DNA of 64,000 nt, taken from NCBI GenBank assembly GCA_951799425.1, contig OX637394.1:8443501-8507500 (forward strand). The letters run 5' to 3'. Source of the DNA: Ilex aquifolium (taxonomy: Eukaryota; Streptophyta; Magnoliopsida; Aquifoliales; Aquifoliaceae). Shown piece after piece: positions 47,401 through 59,235 of the stretch. The notes beneath the pieces are model-generated. The model was not told the DNA's origin and ran no database searches. It saw only the letters and a program-made list of their open reading frames with translations. Position 1 is the stretch's first letter. Every line of letters begins with the position of its first letter. The position numbers were made by a program, and so were the translations under genes.

Positions 47401-50400
47401 AAATGAGGTCAACCAGATATCGAGGTAAAAAGTTATATCCCAAAGACGTGTGAAAACCTTATCTTTTAGAATACTTTCTTAATCCAACTCTAAATGAGTT
47501 TTCTATTAAATTAGACTCTCATAAAGATTAAATTCCCGCATTATCTTCAAATCTCCATATCTTAATCTTGACTCTTCAATCCTTATCAACTGTGATTCTT
47601 CCTCTAGTGTTTGCTTCACTTGTCTTATTCATTATTATTTTAAATCAATCAAATTACTTATAAAATAGATCAAACAACTAAAAACAATATCAAACTAGAA
47701 AATTAAGGAATTTAACACATTTAATCACAAATAATATGCAATTAACCAATTATTAAATATAATAAAATAACATTTTTGATGGTTAATCATGAACCATTAT
47801 GATTTAAGCTATAAGCAGCAATAACTCCAGCTGATGAACCTCCACCAGCAGTAGAGGGCTGCTTCGAGGAAGCAATGTATCACCTAATTGTGAGGGTATC
47901 TTGCTCCTATAAATGACGGGCTGGAATCTAGACCAATCTCTTTATTCTGTTTCATGTTTATTGACAATGCATTTTGTTTTTGTAGTATATAAATTTTTAG
48001 GTGATGAGTTTTAGGCCGTCAATATTTGTATAAAACAGCTAGACCAATTGGTTTTATTGTATAGGTGCAATAGCTTTTGCATGGTCTGTTTGTATGTTTT
48101 CCACTTTCCTTTGTTAGTAATCTATTTCTTTTGTTAATTATATTTTCTGCTGTTATTGGTTCTTTGTCAATCTGGACTTGCTGTGTTTTTATTCGATAAT
48201 TCTCTTTAGGCCAAACAGTTGTTTGACATTGTTTGGTTGGGTATAAAAGATGGTCTTTGAAATGTGTGTATTGGCTTCACAGCTTCGGCCAGGGAATGTT
48301 TTTAACATAGAAGCAGGTAAACAAGCCTTGAGGAACATAAACTCGCTTGCTCTTTTTTCAAATATCGAAGTAAATCCAAGACCAGACGAAAAAAACGAAG
48401 GGGGAATCATTGTAGAAATTAAGCTTAAAGAACTGGAACAGAAATCAGCTGAAGTCAGTACGGAGTGGAGTATTGTTCCCGGACGTGGTGGTCGCCCAAC
48501 ATTGGTATTTGAGTTTAATAAGTGATTCTAATCTCCATTCAATTTATGTGAGCTTGATGTTCTAATGCTAAATGGTCATTTTTCTTTACAATGGGGTTCA
48601 GGCTTCAATACAGCCTGGTGGAACTGTGTCCTTTGAGCATCGGAATCTCAAAGGGCTTAACAGGTCCATTCTTGGTTCGGTGACAACTAGCAACTTCCTT
48701 AATCCTCAGGTAATGTTTCCTTGATATTAGTTTAACGTCCTTTATTAGAAATGATTCTTCTTCACATTCGTCAGTTTTGTATCTTGACAACGTTTATTCG
48801 AAATATTTCAACAGGATGATCTTGCTTTTAAACTTGAGTACGTGCATCCATATTTTGATGGTGTATATAATACTCGCAACCGTACTTTCCGTGCAAGCTG
48901 CTTTAACAGCAGAAAACTGAGTCCAGTATTCACAGGTGGACCAGGAGTAGATGAAGTTCCTCCTATATGGGTTGATCGAGCTGGAATGAAAGCCAATCTA
49001 ACAGAAGTATATTGCGCCGTTAATGGTTTTAGTCCTTGGAGGTTATTTTTCTCTTTTGTGTGTTGATATTCTGACTGATATGTGCCTTGTAGAATTTCAC
49101 TCGGCAGAGCAAATTCACTTATGGGCTTGTGATGGAAGAGATAACAGCACGTGATGAAAGCAGTCACATTTCTGCAAATGGTCAAAGGGTGTTGCCAAGT
49201 GGAGGAATTAGCGCAGATGGACCTCCAACAACCCTCAGTGGCACTGGTATTGATCGAATGGTGTTTGCACAAGCAAATATCACAAGGGATAACACCAAAT
49301 TTGTAAATGGAGCAATTGTTGGAGAGAGGAATGTGTTCCAGGTGAGTCATAAACTTGTATTTGTGTCACGCATTCTCATTTCTACTTTTTGATGAATTGA
49401 GTTGAATGTCCTTAATTTTATAATTGTCGGATTAGTGATTTGAATTCCTTTGATATAAGTGCTGACAAATTTTATAGGCAGTTTGCTTCTCACTAATCAT
49501 TTACTAATTTTTGTATACTGCTTGGTGTTTTATCTGAATTGGTGCTTCTACATTTTTTGGTACACTTCAGCGTAACAAATTTTTTCACCTTACAAAATTG
49601 CGACCATCAGTACAGCAGATTGGTTGTTTAATAGCATTGTGCCTGATAATCTCAGTTGATTCTGAAGGTCTCTGTTTTTACATTTTAAAAGCTGGCTTAC
49701 TCATGTTCTAAAGAATGCTTGGGGACATTGTTCTAAAACCATAATCGAGTTATTGATGGGCTGTGATGAGTCTTAGGAGGAATGCTCTTTTTTGTGTTTT
49801 AGACACACTGGGCTGTGTTTGGATTTGGAGGATATATCTAAATTTGGTTATTTAAATCTTATGCAGAAGTTTCTGCCTTATGGAGGCAGTTTGTCTGTCA
49901 AAGATTGAGAAGCATATCTTTTTAGATTATTGTCAGTCAGTTTGAGAATTAGATTCTTTTTTCCCTCCCTTTTGGTTTGTTTTTGAAATATTTATGGTTT
50001 CTTGAACTCCAGGTGAGCTTCATGTGCAAAAAGCAGTAACACTAGCTTCTAACGTGCACCTTTTGTATATGAATGACAGCTTGACCAAGGCCTTGGCATC
50101 GGCACTAAGTTTCCATTCTTTAACCGCCACCAGCTAACACTGACCCAATTCATCCAGTTAAAGCAAGTGGAGGAAGGTGCTGGGAAACCACCACCGCCTG
50201 TGCTAGTCCTTCATGGGCATTATGGTGGTTGTGTGGGAGACCTTCCTAGTTATGATGCTTTTACACTTGGTGGACCATATTCAGTGAGGGGTTACAACAT
50301 GGGAGAGATAGGTGCAGCCAGAAATATCCTTGAGGTATGGATCACTGTATTCAATGTTGCTTTCATCATTTGCATGTTGTTCATACTAAGAGAGAATGAT

Positions 50401-50788
50401 TTATAGAGATGATGGTTTATGTAATATAAAGGGGTGAAACATTGGTTTGATAAATTTTTTTTTCTGATGGAGGGCCCTTTCCTTGGGCAGAAAATCCTAT
50501 ATATTAGAAAAAACCTTGTGCTAATGAATTTTGTTATTCTATCTTCAGCTTGCTACTGAGCTACGGATTCCTGTTAGAAACACACACGTTTATGGATTTG
50601 CTGAACATGGGAATGATCTTGGAAGTTCAAAGGATGTCAAGGGAAACCCAACAGAGGTATACAGGCGAATGGGTCATGGTTCCTCATACGGTGTTGGAGT
50701 CAAGCTAGGTCTAGTACGAGCAGAGTATGCCGTGGATCATAACTCTGGGACTGGCACAATCTTCTTCCGGTTTGGAGAGAGATTCTGA
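44488..50788 (+). CDS. TOC75: Protein translocase channel TOC75 (TOC75-III), chloroplast outer envelope
   Basis: Seven exons: 44488-45669, 48283-48504, 48602-48709, 48815-49006, 49093-49341, 50080-50334, 50549-50788. All are GT-AG and in phase 0; the product is 815 residues (pea 809, Arabidopsis 818). A Ser/Thr/Pro-rich transit peptide leads to a hydrophobic stretch (about 78-98) and the glycine-rich segment (about 102-122) that stops transfer in the envelope, a hallmark of TOC75-III against OEP80. Three POTRA domains span about 150-460, then the Omp85 beta-barrel. The barrel holds the conserved GGPYSVRGYNMGEIGAARN (the L6 VRGY motif) and ends GTGTIFFRFGERF. The protein forms the preprotein channel of the TOC complex with TOC34 and TOC159. 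Intron 1 (2.6 kb) carries repetitive sequence. The leader has a CT run at 44450-44469. Confidence 0.97.
46430..47770. mobile_element. Probable transposon-derived insert in TOC75 intron 1
   Basis: The text 'ttgtcgtgaagtaaaatat', 'aagttcgaggtcgaaccac' and 'agggatttgag' at 46450-46505 has a style common to dispersed plant repeats. Near 47345-47440, 'caattcacgaa', 'tttctttccaatgccgcaa' and 'cgaggtaaaaagttat' match the 197-bp units at 34-35 kb. No terminal repeats were defined and the limits are approximate. Confidence 0.4.
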
Positions 50789-52096
50789 GGCGTGCATAAA
50801 GTGTTTCATCGTTTTACTTCGTACATTCTTCCATTTGGCGACGGGAAAGAACTCCAGGAAAGTATCTAGATGGGTCTTGAGTTTAGAATTTAGATCTATA
50901 GAGGTGTGTCGGTGTTCTGTGAGATTCATGTTTTCTGCGATTTATTATTATTGGTATCTCTCTCTCTCTCTATATAATTTGGAAGTCCCGGGGAAGATTG
51001 TGATGATCAAAGTGTGATGATGGGTTCCCCTCCCCTTTCTTTCCCCTTCATGAACTGGACGATTCATCATAACAATTTTGATATTTATTAAGGTTTTGTT
51101 TTGAATATCATGTGCTGGTCTTGTTTCCTTTCTTTATAATGGGCACCTAATTTGGCGCAGAAGTTGAATATTTAGAATTAGTACGAGAGCATTAAGCTTA
51201 TCTGGTGTTACTCATCGACTCTGGGAAGATATTCAGGTTGTATACCACATTGAGATTTTAAAAACCCCTATGCGTGAGGTTAGGGGTAGGCTCAATAATG
51301 GCCACTGCCTTTGCTGTTGGACCTCAAGGTTGTGAGTTTGAATCATTTTGTCCTCTGTACGAGGACTTTTGGGTAGTAGATTCCCCCAGTGAGAAGTCTG
51401 GAAGAACTCATTGATAAAGAAATTCAAAATCGGAACCAGAAGCTGTACTTAAGCTGCCTATTGAGTTTTGAAAGTCTAATTTTGAAATTCATACTGCTGT
51501 AGTATTAACTATGTTCGGTTTGGGATAGTAGTTATAATGGGTTGTGATTAGAAAACTTAAACTTCAACAATTTGTGAAATTAAAATGTTTTTTTTTTAAT
51601 TTTTTTGTGAAAAAAATCATGATTTTCGTGGAGTGAGAATTTTCTAATGGCTTTCAACTTTTTTTCTCATCCATGACTGCAAGTTCGTCTTTTTGATGAG
51701 ATAAAAACTTTCATCCCATAAATCAAAGAAAGACGATATTGCCGGAGTCCTCAGTGAAGTTCTGTTTCCCGTAATGCAAATGGTAGTTTCTCATGTCAAG
51801 CCCTATAATTGCCTGCCATCTTGTGCAAAGATTTGCTTGATTGCTGAAAGGGGGAAAAAAAAGGTAACGGGCATCCATCAATAACAAGAAAGAATAGCTT
51901 TGCATACTAAGGAAAATAATACTTCACTAATCGCCTCCGATTATGATGGAACTGGGAATGGAATTACAATTATGAAAAGCTTCAAACAGAGGATCAAAAT
52001 TCAAAGGCAGGATGGAAGAATTGAGATCAATATTAGAAAATCAGCTCATTTAAAAGCATGGGTGACCAGGGATAAACGCTGATATGCAAGAAGCTG
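50789..52096. other. TOC75 3' flank and spacer
   Basis: The first 250-300 bp are likely 3' UTR, with (CT)n at 50957-50971. At about 51270-51420 'gtaggctcaataatggcc' and 'gttgtgagtttgaatc' resemble a decayed tRNA-type SINE head. No gene seen. Confidence 0.4.
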
Positions 52097-52279
52097 ATGT
52101 CTAATAACAACATTTCAATTATTCACACGCTCAAGGAAGGAAACCAGTGTGCTGATATGCTTGCTAATTTAGGGGTCCTACAATTGGACACTATGGTGGA
52201 GCTGGAGGAACCCCCACCACAAGTGGGAGGATTTATTAATGCTAATTTAGCTAGTACTGTTTTTCCTAGAAGGCAATAA
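52097..52279 (+). pseudogene. RNase H-domain fragment (retrotransposon-derived)
   Basis: The frame holds IHTLKEGNQCADMLANLG, which matches the last helix of the RNase H-like domain common in plant LINEs and related genes (consensus REGNQxADxLAxxG, with the catalytic-region Asp of the CAD triplet). The rest of the domain (DGS and ELxA motifs) is missing and stops lie just upstream, so this is a relic. Confidence 0.6.
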
Positions 52280-54905
52280 AAAGACACTTAAGACAGCATT
52301 CAAGGATTGCTGACAAACTTTTGCTTAGTTCAGTTATTGACAGTTGATTTGTTGCTAAAAAGGAAGGTTCAATCCAGTCAATTACTACACCAGAGCAGAC
52401 AATTTATCAATCAAATAACGGGTCAGGGATATACTTAGCAACTTGCATTTGGTAGACTTGACTTCTTTCACCACAAACTTTGTTCCACTTCTGCATCCCA
52501 TAAATTTTTTGGAGAAGAGTAGTTTGTATTATCATCTCTTTCTTAAGTAATCCCCAAAGACACTGGAATTCTCACACCTCGGAGTTGATAATGATTTCCT
52601 TAAAACTTCTCCCACGTTTGAAGGTCCGTGGCTACCAATCAAGCTACAATGAAGCTGAGTCCCTTTTGTAAAGTTCTGCAACTTTCTCAAAACTCCTGAA
52701 TATAGGGTAAAGCAGTAAAGCTTAATACATAGATGTTCTAGAATTTTTATCCAATCCTTGACGAGAAAAGCACGAAGTATGAAATCAGTGGAAAACGTGT
52801 AGGGGGAATCTCAGTATATACATAGCAAAGGATTTAGAAAAATCAATCTATAAAACATCACTGCGTAAATATTTCTCTTACGGTACTCAGTTTTACCCAT
52901 GAAAACATGACTTCACATCTAGATGCCCCTATGAAAATGGCTTCATTTGGTTTACATAGAAGTTGAAGGTTACACCATATTTTGTACAACTTGGCCGTCA
53001 GGAAATTTCTAGTCATAACCACAGTATAAAACAGTTACACCATCTCATAAAAGACTACAATCTCGCATGCTTGCCTTCGTTAGGGATGATGCATACCATT
53101 CTCTCTAATGCAGTCATGACAACAATTATATAGGAATCATGACGGGGAAAGGTAGATGCAATGTCCCATGAAGTGGAAATTACCAATAATAAGCACTATA
53201 AATATGCAAAACTGGTGGATGTCTAGCCGAAAAATAGGCAGCTTGAAATTGCAAAAATAAGTAACCAAATATCTGAGTACATGAAGAAACAGCAGTGGCA
53301 GAAACATTATAGTCGACTCAAGAAAGATGTTTATCGAAGCCAACAGAGCATAATGACCAGTCATTTGCTAAGAGTTAATGAAACTCTGATACGAAAGTCC
53401 CAAGAACAAGCAACAAACATGAGAATATGGCCTAGTTCTACAGAAAAAGCAAATAATTTCAAGATGAAAAAACAATGCATTCAGAAAGATTACCAGACCT
53501 GCTTATCAACCAAAAGTTGAAAGAATGGATGCAGCAAGACTGAAGCAGTAGTACCTATAAGACAGCCTCACATGGGCATGTAGCTTATAATGAAGCACAC
53601 AAGAAATTGTCTAATCGCCACAAATTGTCTTAGGACCCTCAAGACAATAAGTTAAGTCAATGAAGGCCGCAAGATTCGAGCGGTTGTATATAGAAAAGAG
53701 CTCACATAGGCATGTAGTTCATTACGAAGCAGGCAATAAGTACTCCAATCACCACTAGTGGTCTTAAGAGAAGAAAGCACCCTTGAAGCGAGCAGTGATG
53801 GGTCAGGGACAGGGAGACAAAATTCTCCCCTAAGGGATGATGGTGTGTGGTGAGCACATGCTAGTTCTGAATTAATAGAATGATTAAGAAAAAGCATACT
53901 GTAACTTTTTTCGGGTTGGATCATTATGTGGTAGCTAACAGAAAACTTGTTGGCGAATTATTTGTTTTACATTACATCATATTAAATTCTAGGCTATATG
54001 TGATGTGCCAAACTGGTCTTGGCAGTCAGGGGTGCGGTGGTGAAAGTATTGAGCTAACAATTATAAGGTAATCGGCCTGAATGTGAGGACAGTCATTTGT
54101 GCAAATAACTCCAAAGATTAGGTCTGGACTTAGGTCCATCCATATCATCATCCCTGATTACTTAGGACCAAATTAGGTAATGATCCTTAAGTCAGCAACT
54201 GCCCACTTAATATATACTTGAAGAAATCCGATTCTTCACTTAGTATTTTAATTTACACAAAGAAAAAACGAAGGGATTGACTACTGACCAGAAAAAAGGA
54301 GGAATTTGAACTACAGCATTTTTAATCAGTAATCTTTAAACCACCCATCTCAATGCCCTAATGAGGTGCTTCCCTTAGAACTTTGTTCACATCACCATAT
54401 CCTGGTGTATGGTATATGACAAGAACCCAATATTTCTCTCTACTAGCTAACTTTAAGCTATCAAAGGTGAATTCTTAACCAGGTCAAATCAGGAATACTG
54501 AATAAAATCAAGGCTGCATGCGGTAAATTCCAGCCAAAACTAGTTATTGATCTACAACCATAAAAAACCAGTAAATTCTCTACAGAAAGTCCTAGTTGTG
54601 TTTCACTGACTCAAAGTTTTGAAGCTCTAAATCCTGTATCATCAAATTCAAAGTGGAGCGTCATTCATCACATCTAGGAAAATAAAATCCAGCTGCATAC
54701 ATTAGATTGCAGTAGAAACTACTTACTGATGTATATAAACCAATCAAACATATTTAATCGTCTAAAGAAAATCTAGCTGTAATTCTCCGAGTCTCAATCC
54801 CGAAGAATAGAATCCAGTATATATATATAACAATGAAATTGCAAACTAAACCACCAATGCATCAAGAAACTCACCTCTCTGTTTGTAATCAACCAAGTCC
54901 AATAA
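52280..54905. other. Spacer downstream of the LUX-like gene, no gene recognised
   Basis: Moderately AT-rich. Several frames of 60-90 codons occur on both strands (for instance 53281-53520 plus) but none carries a known motif or shows intron signals. The right end probably holds the LUX-like 3' UTR. Confidence 0.5.
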
Positions 54906-55907
54906 TCATTTATCATCATGAGTAGTATGGCGATAGGAAGCAACAGACCCAAAATTATTCCCAGACCAATCCATCTGATGCACCATATTATATGGATGAT
55001 GATGAGATTCATATCCACCATGAAAACCCCCAGGCACACCCGGAGTCCCCACCGGCATTCCCATATGCCCTCGCCCATGATGAGCCATCCCAAGCACTGG
55101 CATTGGCACCATCTGCTGTGGATACGGCATCGGAATTGGCATTCCCATGTGCCCATTATTACTATTGTTCTGCTGTCCATGCCCATTCCCACCGGACTCA
55201 TTTAAGCTCTGCGGCACCGGAGTGGAAGCAAACAGATGATCCGACGACGATGGCCCCTCATTGGACAACCCCTGCATCCTCTTCAGATACAGTCTATACT
55301 TTTGCAAATGACTGGCTACGTTTTCTCGAGTCAATCCTTCTACATTCATCAACTGCATAATCGTTTTTGGCACCGCGTTTTTGATTTCTAAATGAGCCAC
55401 GACGTCGACGAACCTTTTGTGCAGCTGCGGAGTCCACACCAAACGAGGTCGTTTCAGAGCTCTAGCCGATGGATCATCGGAGCAGTTCTCAGTACGTAAA
55501 GCCGAGTCAGCTTCTTCAGCGCCTCCACCGCCCTCCATATTTTGCAACTTTCTCGAATCCGAACCTTCTCGAATCAGATCCGCATCGTCTCCTTCCACAA
55601 CCAATGCGTCTCTGGCTCCATCTTCGTTGAACGACTTGAAATTGAAGTTGTTCGATGAAGATAAAGCTTGGGATTGCCCTCGAAGACTCGAAAGAGTGTT
55701 CTGGGAAGCTCGATTGACGTCGAGCACGCTCCGACGAGGCTCCGGTGAAATACTAAAAGCCGAGGCCAGCTCCTGCGGAATCAATGCCTGAAACAACGGC
55801 GTTAGATCATCGGCGGTGGGAAGGCCCACCTCCCACTCCGAAACTCTGTCTTCGTCTCCGCCACCGACGTTGTCGTCATAGTCGGTGATTCTCACTTCTT
55901 CCCCCAT
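54906..55907 (-). CDS. LUX: LUX ARRHYTHMO/PCL1-like GARP (MYB-like) transcription factor
   Basis: An intronless frame of 333 residues (Arabidopsis LUX 323). The N-terminal [16 protein letters not shown] and [13 protein letters not shown] block (23-53) is shared by LUX and BOA/NOX. An acidic middle leads to the GARP DNA-binding domain at about 152-210: [20 protein letters not shown], then [20 protein letters not shown] and [20 protein letters not shown]. The C-terminus is rich in Gly, His, Met and Pro. LUX joins ELF3 and ELF4 in the evening complex, which represses PRR9, PIF4, PIF5 and other targets in the early night. One oddity: residue 174 is Glu (codon at 55388-55386) in the motif [11 protein letters not shown], where family members have Gly. 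LUX and its paralogue BOA cannot be separated with certainty. Confidence 0.92.
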   Translation of the reverse strand: MGEEVRITDYDDNVGGGDEDRVSEWEVGLPTADDLTPLFQALIPQELASAFSISPEPRRSVLDVNRASQNTLSSLRGQSQALSSSNNFNFKSFNEDGARDALVVEGDDADLIREGSDSRKLQNMEGGGGAEEADSALRTENCSDDPSARALKRPRLVWTPQLHKRFVDVVAHLEIKNAVPKTIMQLMNVEGLTRENVASHLQKYRLYLKRMQGLSNEGPSSSDHLFASTPVPQSLNESGGNGHGQQNNSNNGHMGMPIPMPYPQQMVPMPVLGMAHHGRGHMGMPVGTPGVPGGFHGGYESHHHPYNMVHQMDWSGNNFGSVASYRHTTHDDK

Positions 55908-56036
55908 ATCGATAGTTTCAGATCAATCACTCTATTAGTATTAATGGGATTTGTGTTTCGATTTAAATTGGAAGTCAGGGATAATTGAGGAGAGAGAATA
56001 GAGAAAGGGAACTGTTTGGGAGATATTGCTCTGCCT

Positions 56037-56040
<4 letters not shown>

Positions 56041-56069
<29 letters not shown>
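56041..56069. repeat. (GA)n microsatellite upstream of the LUX-like gene
   Basis: About 14 GA units, 134-162 bp upstream of the LUX-like start codon; CT-rich on the transcribed strand, probably in the leader or core promoter. Confidence 0.9.
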
Positions 56070-56071
<2 letters not shown>

Positions 56072-56237
56072 TTGGGCTTGGGGAGTGGGGAGTGGGCCGA
56101 AAAGCGGAAAGGAGAGAGAATCAATATAAGTGGAAAAATGGACGCTTTTAGGAAGGGAAAGGCCGAAAGAGGGTAAAAAAGTGCAACATCTGATTCCAGA
56201 TGGGTCCTGTTCAGCTGCCAACGTGGAAGCCTTACCC

Positions 56238-56269
56238 AGATATTTTTGATCCTCTCTCTCTAAATATCT
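56238..56269 (-). promoter_or_regulatory. Two evening-element motifs upstream of the LUX-like gene
   Basis: AGATATTTT at 56238-56246 is the evening element AAAATATCT on the minus strand, the gene's own strand. AAATATCT at 56262-56269 is a second copy on the plus strand. They lie about 330-360 bp upstream of the start codon. CCA1 and LHY bind this motif in evening-phased promoters, including that of Arabidopsis LUX. An ACGTGG core lies close by at 56221. Confidence 0.6.
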
Positions 56270-56668
56270 CAGCTTTTCAATATTCTATTTCTATCCATTG
56301 CTCACAATTTTTATTTTTATTTTTGTTAACGACAAATTTCTCTAAAATATGGGTACTTTGAACTATTCCTGTAAAAGTAAATTCCGAATATCTGCTGCAC
56401 AGGATAATTTTTATGCTCGAGATTAATAATGGGTCAAATGTGTATCTAGTGTATTTCTTTTGATCGACAGTTCGAGCGAGAGAATATAAATGTTACAATG
56501 TAAATTGAGTTTTCATGTGTGTTTATTTGAAATCCAATTCTTTAAATTATTCATACCTTCATACCTTGAAATATGTTGAGATGGAGTCATAGGTCACATC
56601 ATTTAATGACTCTTCAAGTTGCGTATTTACTAAATTTAAGGATAGTCTAGAGTGGTTTAGGGGAAATA

Positions 56669-56811
56669 CTATGTAACTTAAATTTACAACTCAAATTTGT
56701 ATTTCAAATGAAGGAGGACCATTGGATGAGTAGGTCCCATCAATTTTTTTATATGGGACATACTGATCTAATGGTCCTCCTTCATTTGAAATATAAATTT
56801 GAATTACATAG
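56669..56811. mobile_element. Foldback MITE / long hairpin (about 143 bp)
   Basis: The left arm (ctatgtaac ... caaatgaaggaggaccattg ... taggtccca) and right arm (tgggacata ... caatggtcc-like taatggtcctccttcattt ... ttacatag) pair over about 65 bp with few mismatches, around a 12-base AT-rich loop. It has no coding frame. Confidence 0.82.
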
Positions 56812-56930
56812 CACTGTTCGTCGTTTAGGGTTAAATGTCGTAACGATAATCTCTCTCAAGACTAAGTAATTAATATGATATCATGATATGCAAAGTATTT
56901 AATGAATGGCGTCGAGTATTCATAGGCTAA

Positions 56931-57589
56931 TGTTCCGTTCGGTAGGAAAGATGGAAAGTATGAAATATACACTTTCTATTCTTCAAGGAAAGAAAGTAAG
57001 AATGATACACTTTCCTTCCATTGTGTTTGGTTGGATGGATGGAAAATAAAAATGACTAAATTTTTTTTTTTTGTGCTGACTAAGATTAGGGATGACAATC
57101 GAATCGTGTCGTGTCAAATTCGTGTTGAGTCATTACGGGTTTGTGTCGAACATTAGTCAAACCTAACTCAACTCATTTAATTAATTGTGTCGTGTCGAGT
57201 TGTGAGTTGACATGTTTATTTATTTTTATTTTTATTATTTTATTATTTTTTAATTTATTTTTAAAATTTTAAAAAATATATATATATAAATACATATTTT
57301 ATCATTGTATTTTTATATAAAATTAATGTATATATAATATATGTATATATTAAAAGATATATAGACAAATAAGATACATCTCAACACAAATAATTAATTT
57401 TTCATCTACTTTCCTTCCGATTTTGGATTGATTGATTTTGGTAAGTTGGAAGGAAAGTAGTTAATCCATCAACTTTTCCATCATTCCTACTTTCATTCCT
57501 TACCAACACATGATGTTTTATCTATCCCTCTCACTTTCCATCCTTCCAACTTTTCATCCTTCCATTTTTTCATCGTAGCAAACGGAGCA
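56931..57589. mobile_element. TAA-flanked TIR element, intact copy (659 bp)
   Basis: Left end TGTTCCGTTCGGTA, right end TAGCAAACGGAGCA, flanked by taa at 56928-56930 and 57590-57592. The interior matches both halves of the split copy at 7787-12004, including 'cgtgtcgtgtcaaattcgtg' and 'agatacatctcaacacaaat', and runs uninterrupted across the site where Helitrons lie in the other copy. Confidence 0.88.
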
Positions 57590-57592
57590 TAA

Positions 57593-58548
57593 TGCTGAGC
57601 ATTAAAATGGTACGCACCTGGCTAGTCCACGAAAACAAAGGACGTGCATTTTTTCGATATTTAAGAGATCTGGTGTTTGTTCTCACGTGAATGTGACGGT
57701 TCTTTCTTCACTTTGTTATGGTATCCAAATATATTTTTTTAATATTATATTAAAAATTTTTAATTTTTAATTTTTATATTTTTATTTTAATTTATTTATA
57801 ATTATTGATTATAAAAGTAATAAAATAAAAATAATATATAAAGACAATTTTATATGTATCTTATTTTTATTATGAAGAAAAAGAAATATGATATTAAAAA
57901 AGATTATAATACCATAATTGGACACAATATTTGTTATAGTCGTTGCTATGACTGCCAATTAGATTTGATGTTACAGCATTTTCCAGAGAGTAGTTAAAGG
58001 ACATATAAATTTTAAAATTTAGTCATTTTGTTCTAAAAATTTCAGTCTAACAGAATATTTTCAAATCATCTAACATAACATTTTACTATAATAACACTCT
58101 ATATGTATAGTGGAATTGTAAAAATATGTATAAATATTTTATAATATTTTCTTTTCTTCATTCTCTCTCTTTCTCACTCTCACTATTCCAAAAAAAAAAT
58201 AATACAAAAAAGAATAAAAAATAATATTTAAAGGAAATAATGAAAAATATAAAAAAATTTGTTGAAGTGTGTATTAAAAAAATGAGTAGCTAAAATAAAA
58301 AATGTTGATTTTTGAGTAGCTAAAATAATTTTTATTTTATAGATGGTTTAAAAAAGAATGGAGATTGAATATTTGGAGTATGAGATTGAATCCAACTGTC
58401 GATAGCCTATTGGTTCTTTATTAACAGAAACAGAAGCAGACTGTATATGGACAACACCTTAGAGTTCCCCCCAGTCCAACCCAACCCCTTCTTGAGATTG
58501 GACTGTGTTACCTTTCAGTAGCCGAGAGAAGCTGTAGCAGATTAACAA
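57593..58548. other. AT-rich spacer and upstream region of the small plastid protein gene
   Basis: Very AT-rich to about 58380, including relics of 'gagtagctaaaata' repeats (58283-58332). The last 150 bp are less AT-rich and lead into the gene's 5' leader. No other gene seen. Confidence 0.5.
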
Positions 58549-59235
58549 ATGGCTACGATCTCTCTTATATCTCTATCTCCGCCACCTCTGTTCTCCATTT
58601 TCAACCCAAAAACTTTATATTCCCTCAATGCCCACAGTTCATCTCTGTCAATTACCTCACCTCCGCCATTACCAGCCGCTCTTCCCCCAAAAAGAAATCA
58701 AAGCACACCAATTATTGCCGTTTGTTCGAAATCCACCAAGTTTTGGAGAATTTCTGCTTTTCCCGGAGATTTTTTGCTTTCAGAAGCAGACCCAATTGAG
58801 AATTCTGAGCAGATAGTTTCCACAAACGATGATGGTGTGTCCTACATCATATCTGTTCTTCTGCTCATAGCTTTTGTTGGGCTATCCATTCTTACTGTTG
58901 GGGTAAACCAACTTCTCAACGTTTTGTTTTTTTTTTGTTTTTGCCTTTTTTATTTGAATTTTTTAAGTGCTCTTGTTGCAGGTGATTTGAATTTGTAATT
59001 TTGGAATGTGGGTTTATTGTTTTGGCTTGTTGCTAATTTGGGGTAGTATTGGATTACCCAGGTTATCTACATAGCTGTAACAGATTTCTTGCAGAAAAGG
59101 GAGAGAGACAAATTTGAGAAAGAAGAAGCAGAAAAGAAAAAGAGTGGGAAGAAAGGGAAGGTGAGAACTAGAGCTAGAGCTGGTCCCAGGGGATTTGGTC
59201 AGAAGATTGATGATGAGGATGAGAATGCAGATTAG
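58549..59235 (+). CDS. Small predicted plastid membrane protein, function unknown
   Basis: Two exons, 58549-58902 and 59062-59235, joined at a GT-AG intron in phase 0, giving 175 residues. The first 60 residues are rich in Ser, Leu, Pro and Thr with almost no acidic residues, typical of a plastid transit peptide. A single membrane span (about 100-122: ISVLLLIAFVGLSILTVG plus VIYIAV) crosses the splice junction. A highly basic and then acidic tail follows (KREREKFEKEE-like, KKKSGKKGKVRTRARAGPRG, ending in IDDEDENAD). I recognise the general layout of a conserved plant plastid protein but cannot name it or give it a role. The start follows an A-rich context (aacaaATGG) typical of plant genes. 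Confidence 0.82.

Noticed and set aside
13585-59235. Functional cluster of plastid genes (PTAC16, TOC75, small plastid protein, PPR)
   Set aside because: Organelle-targeted proteins are a large share of plant genes; the genes are 2-30 kb apart, on both strands, with unrelated genes between.
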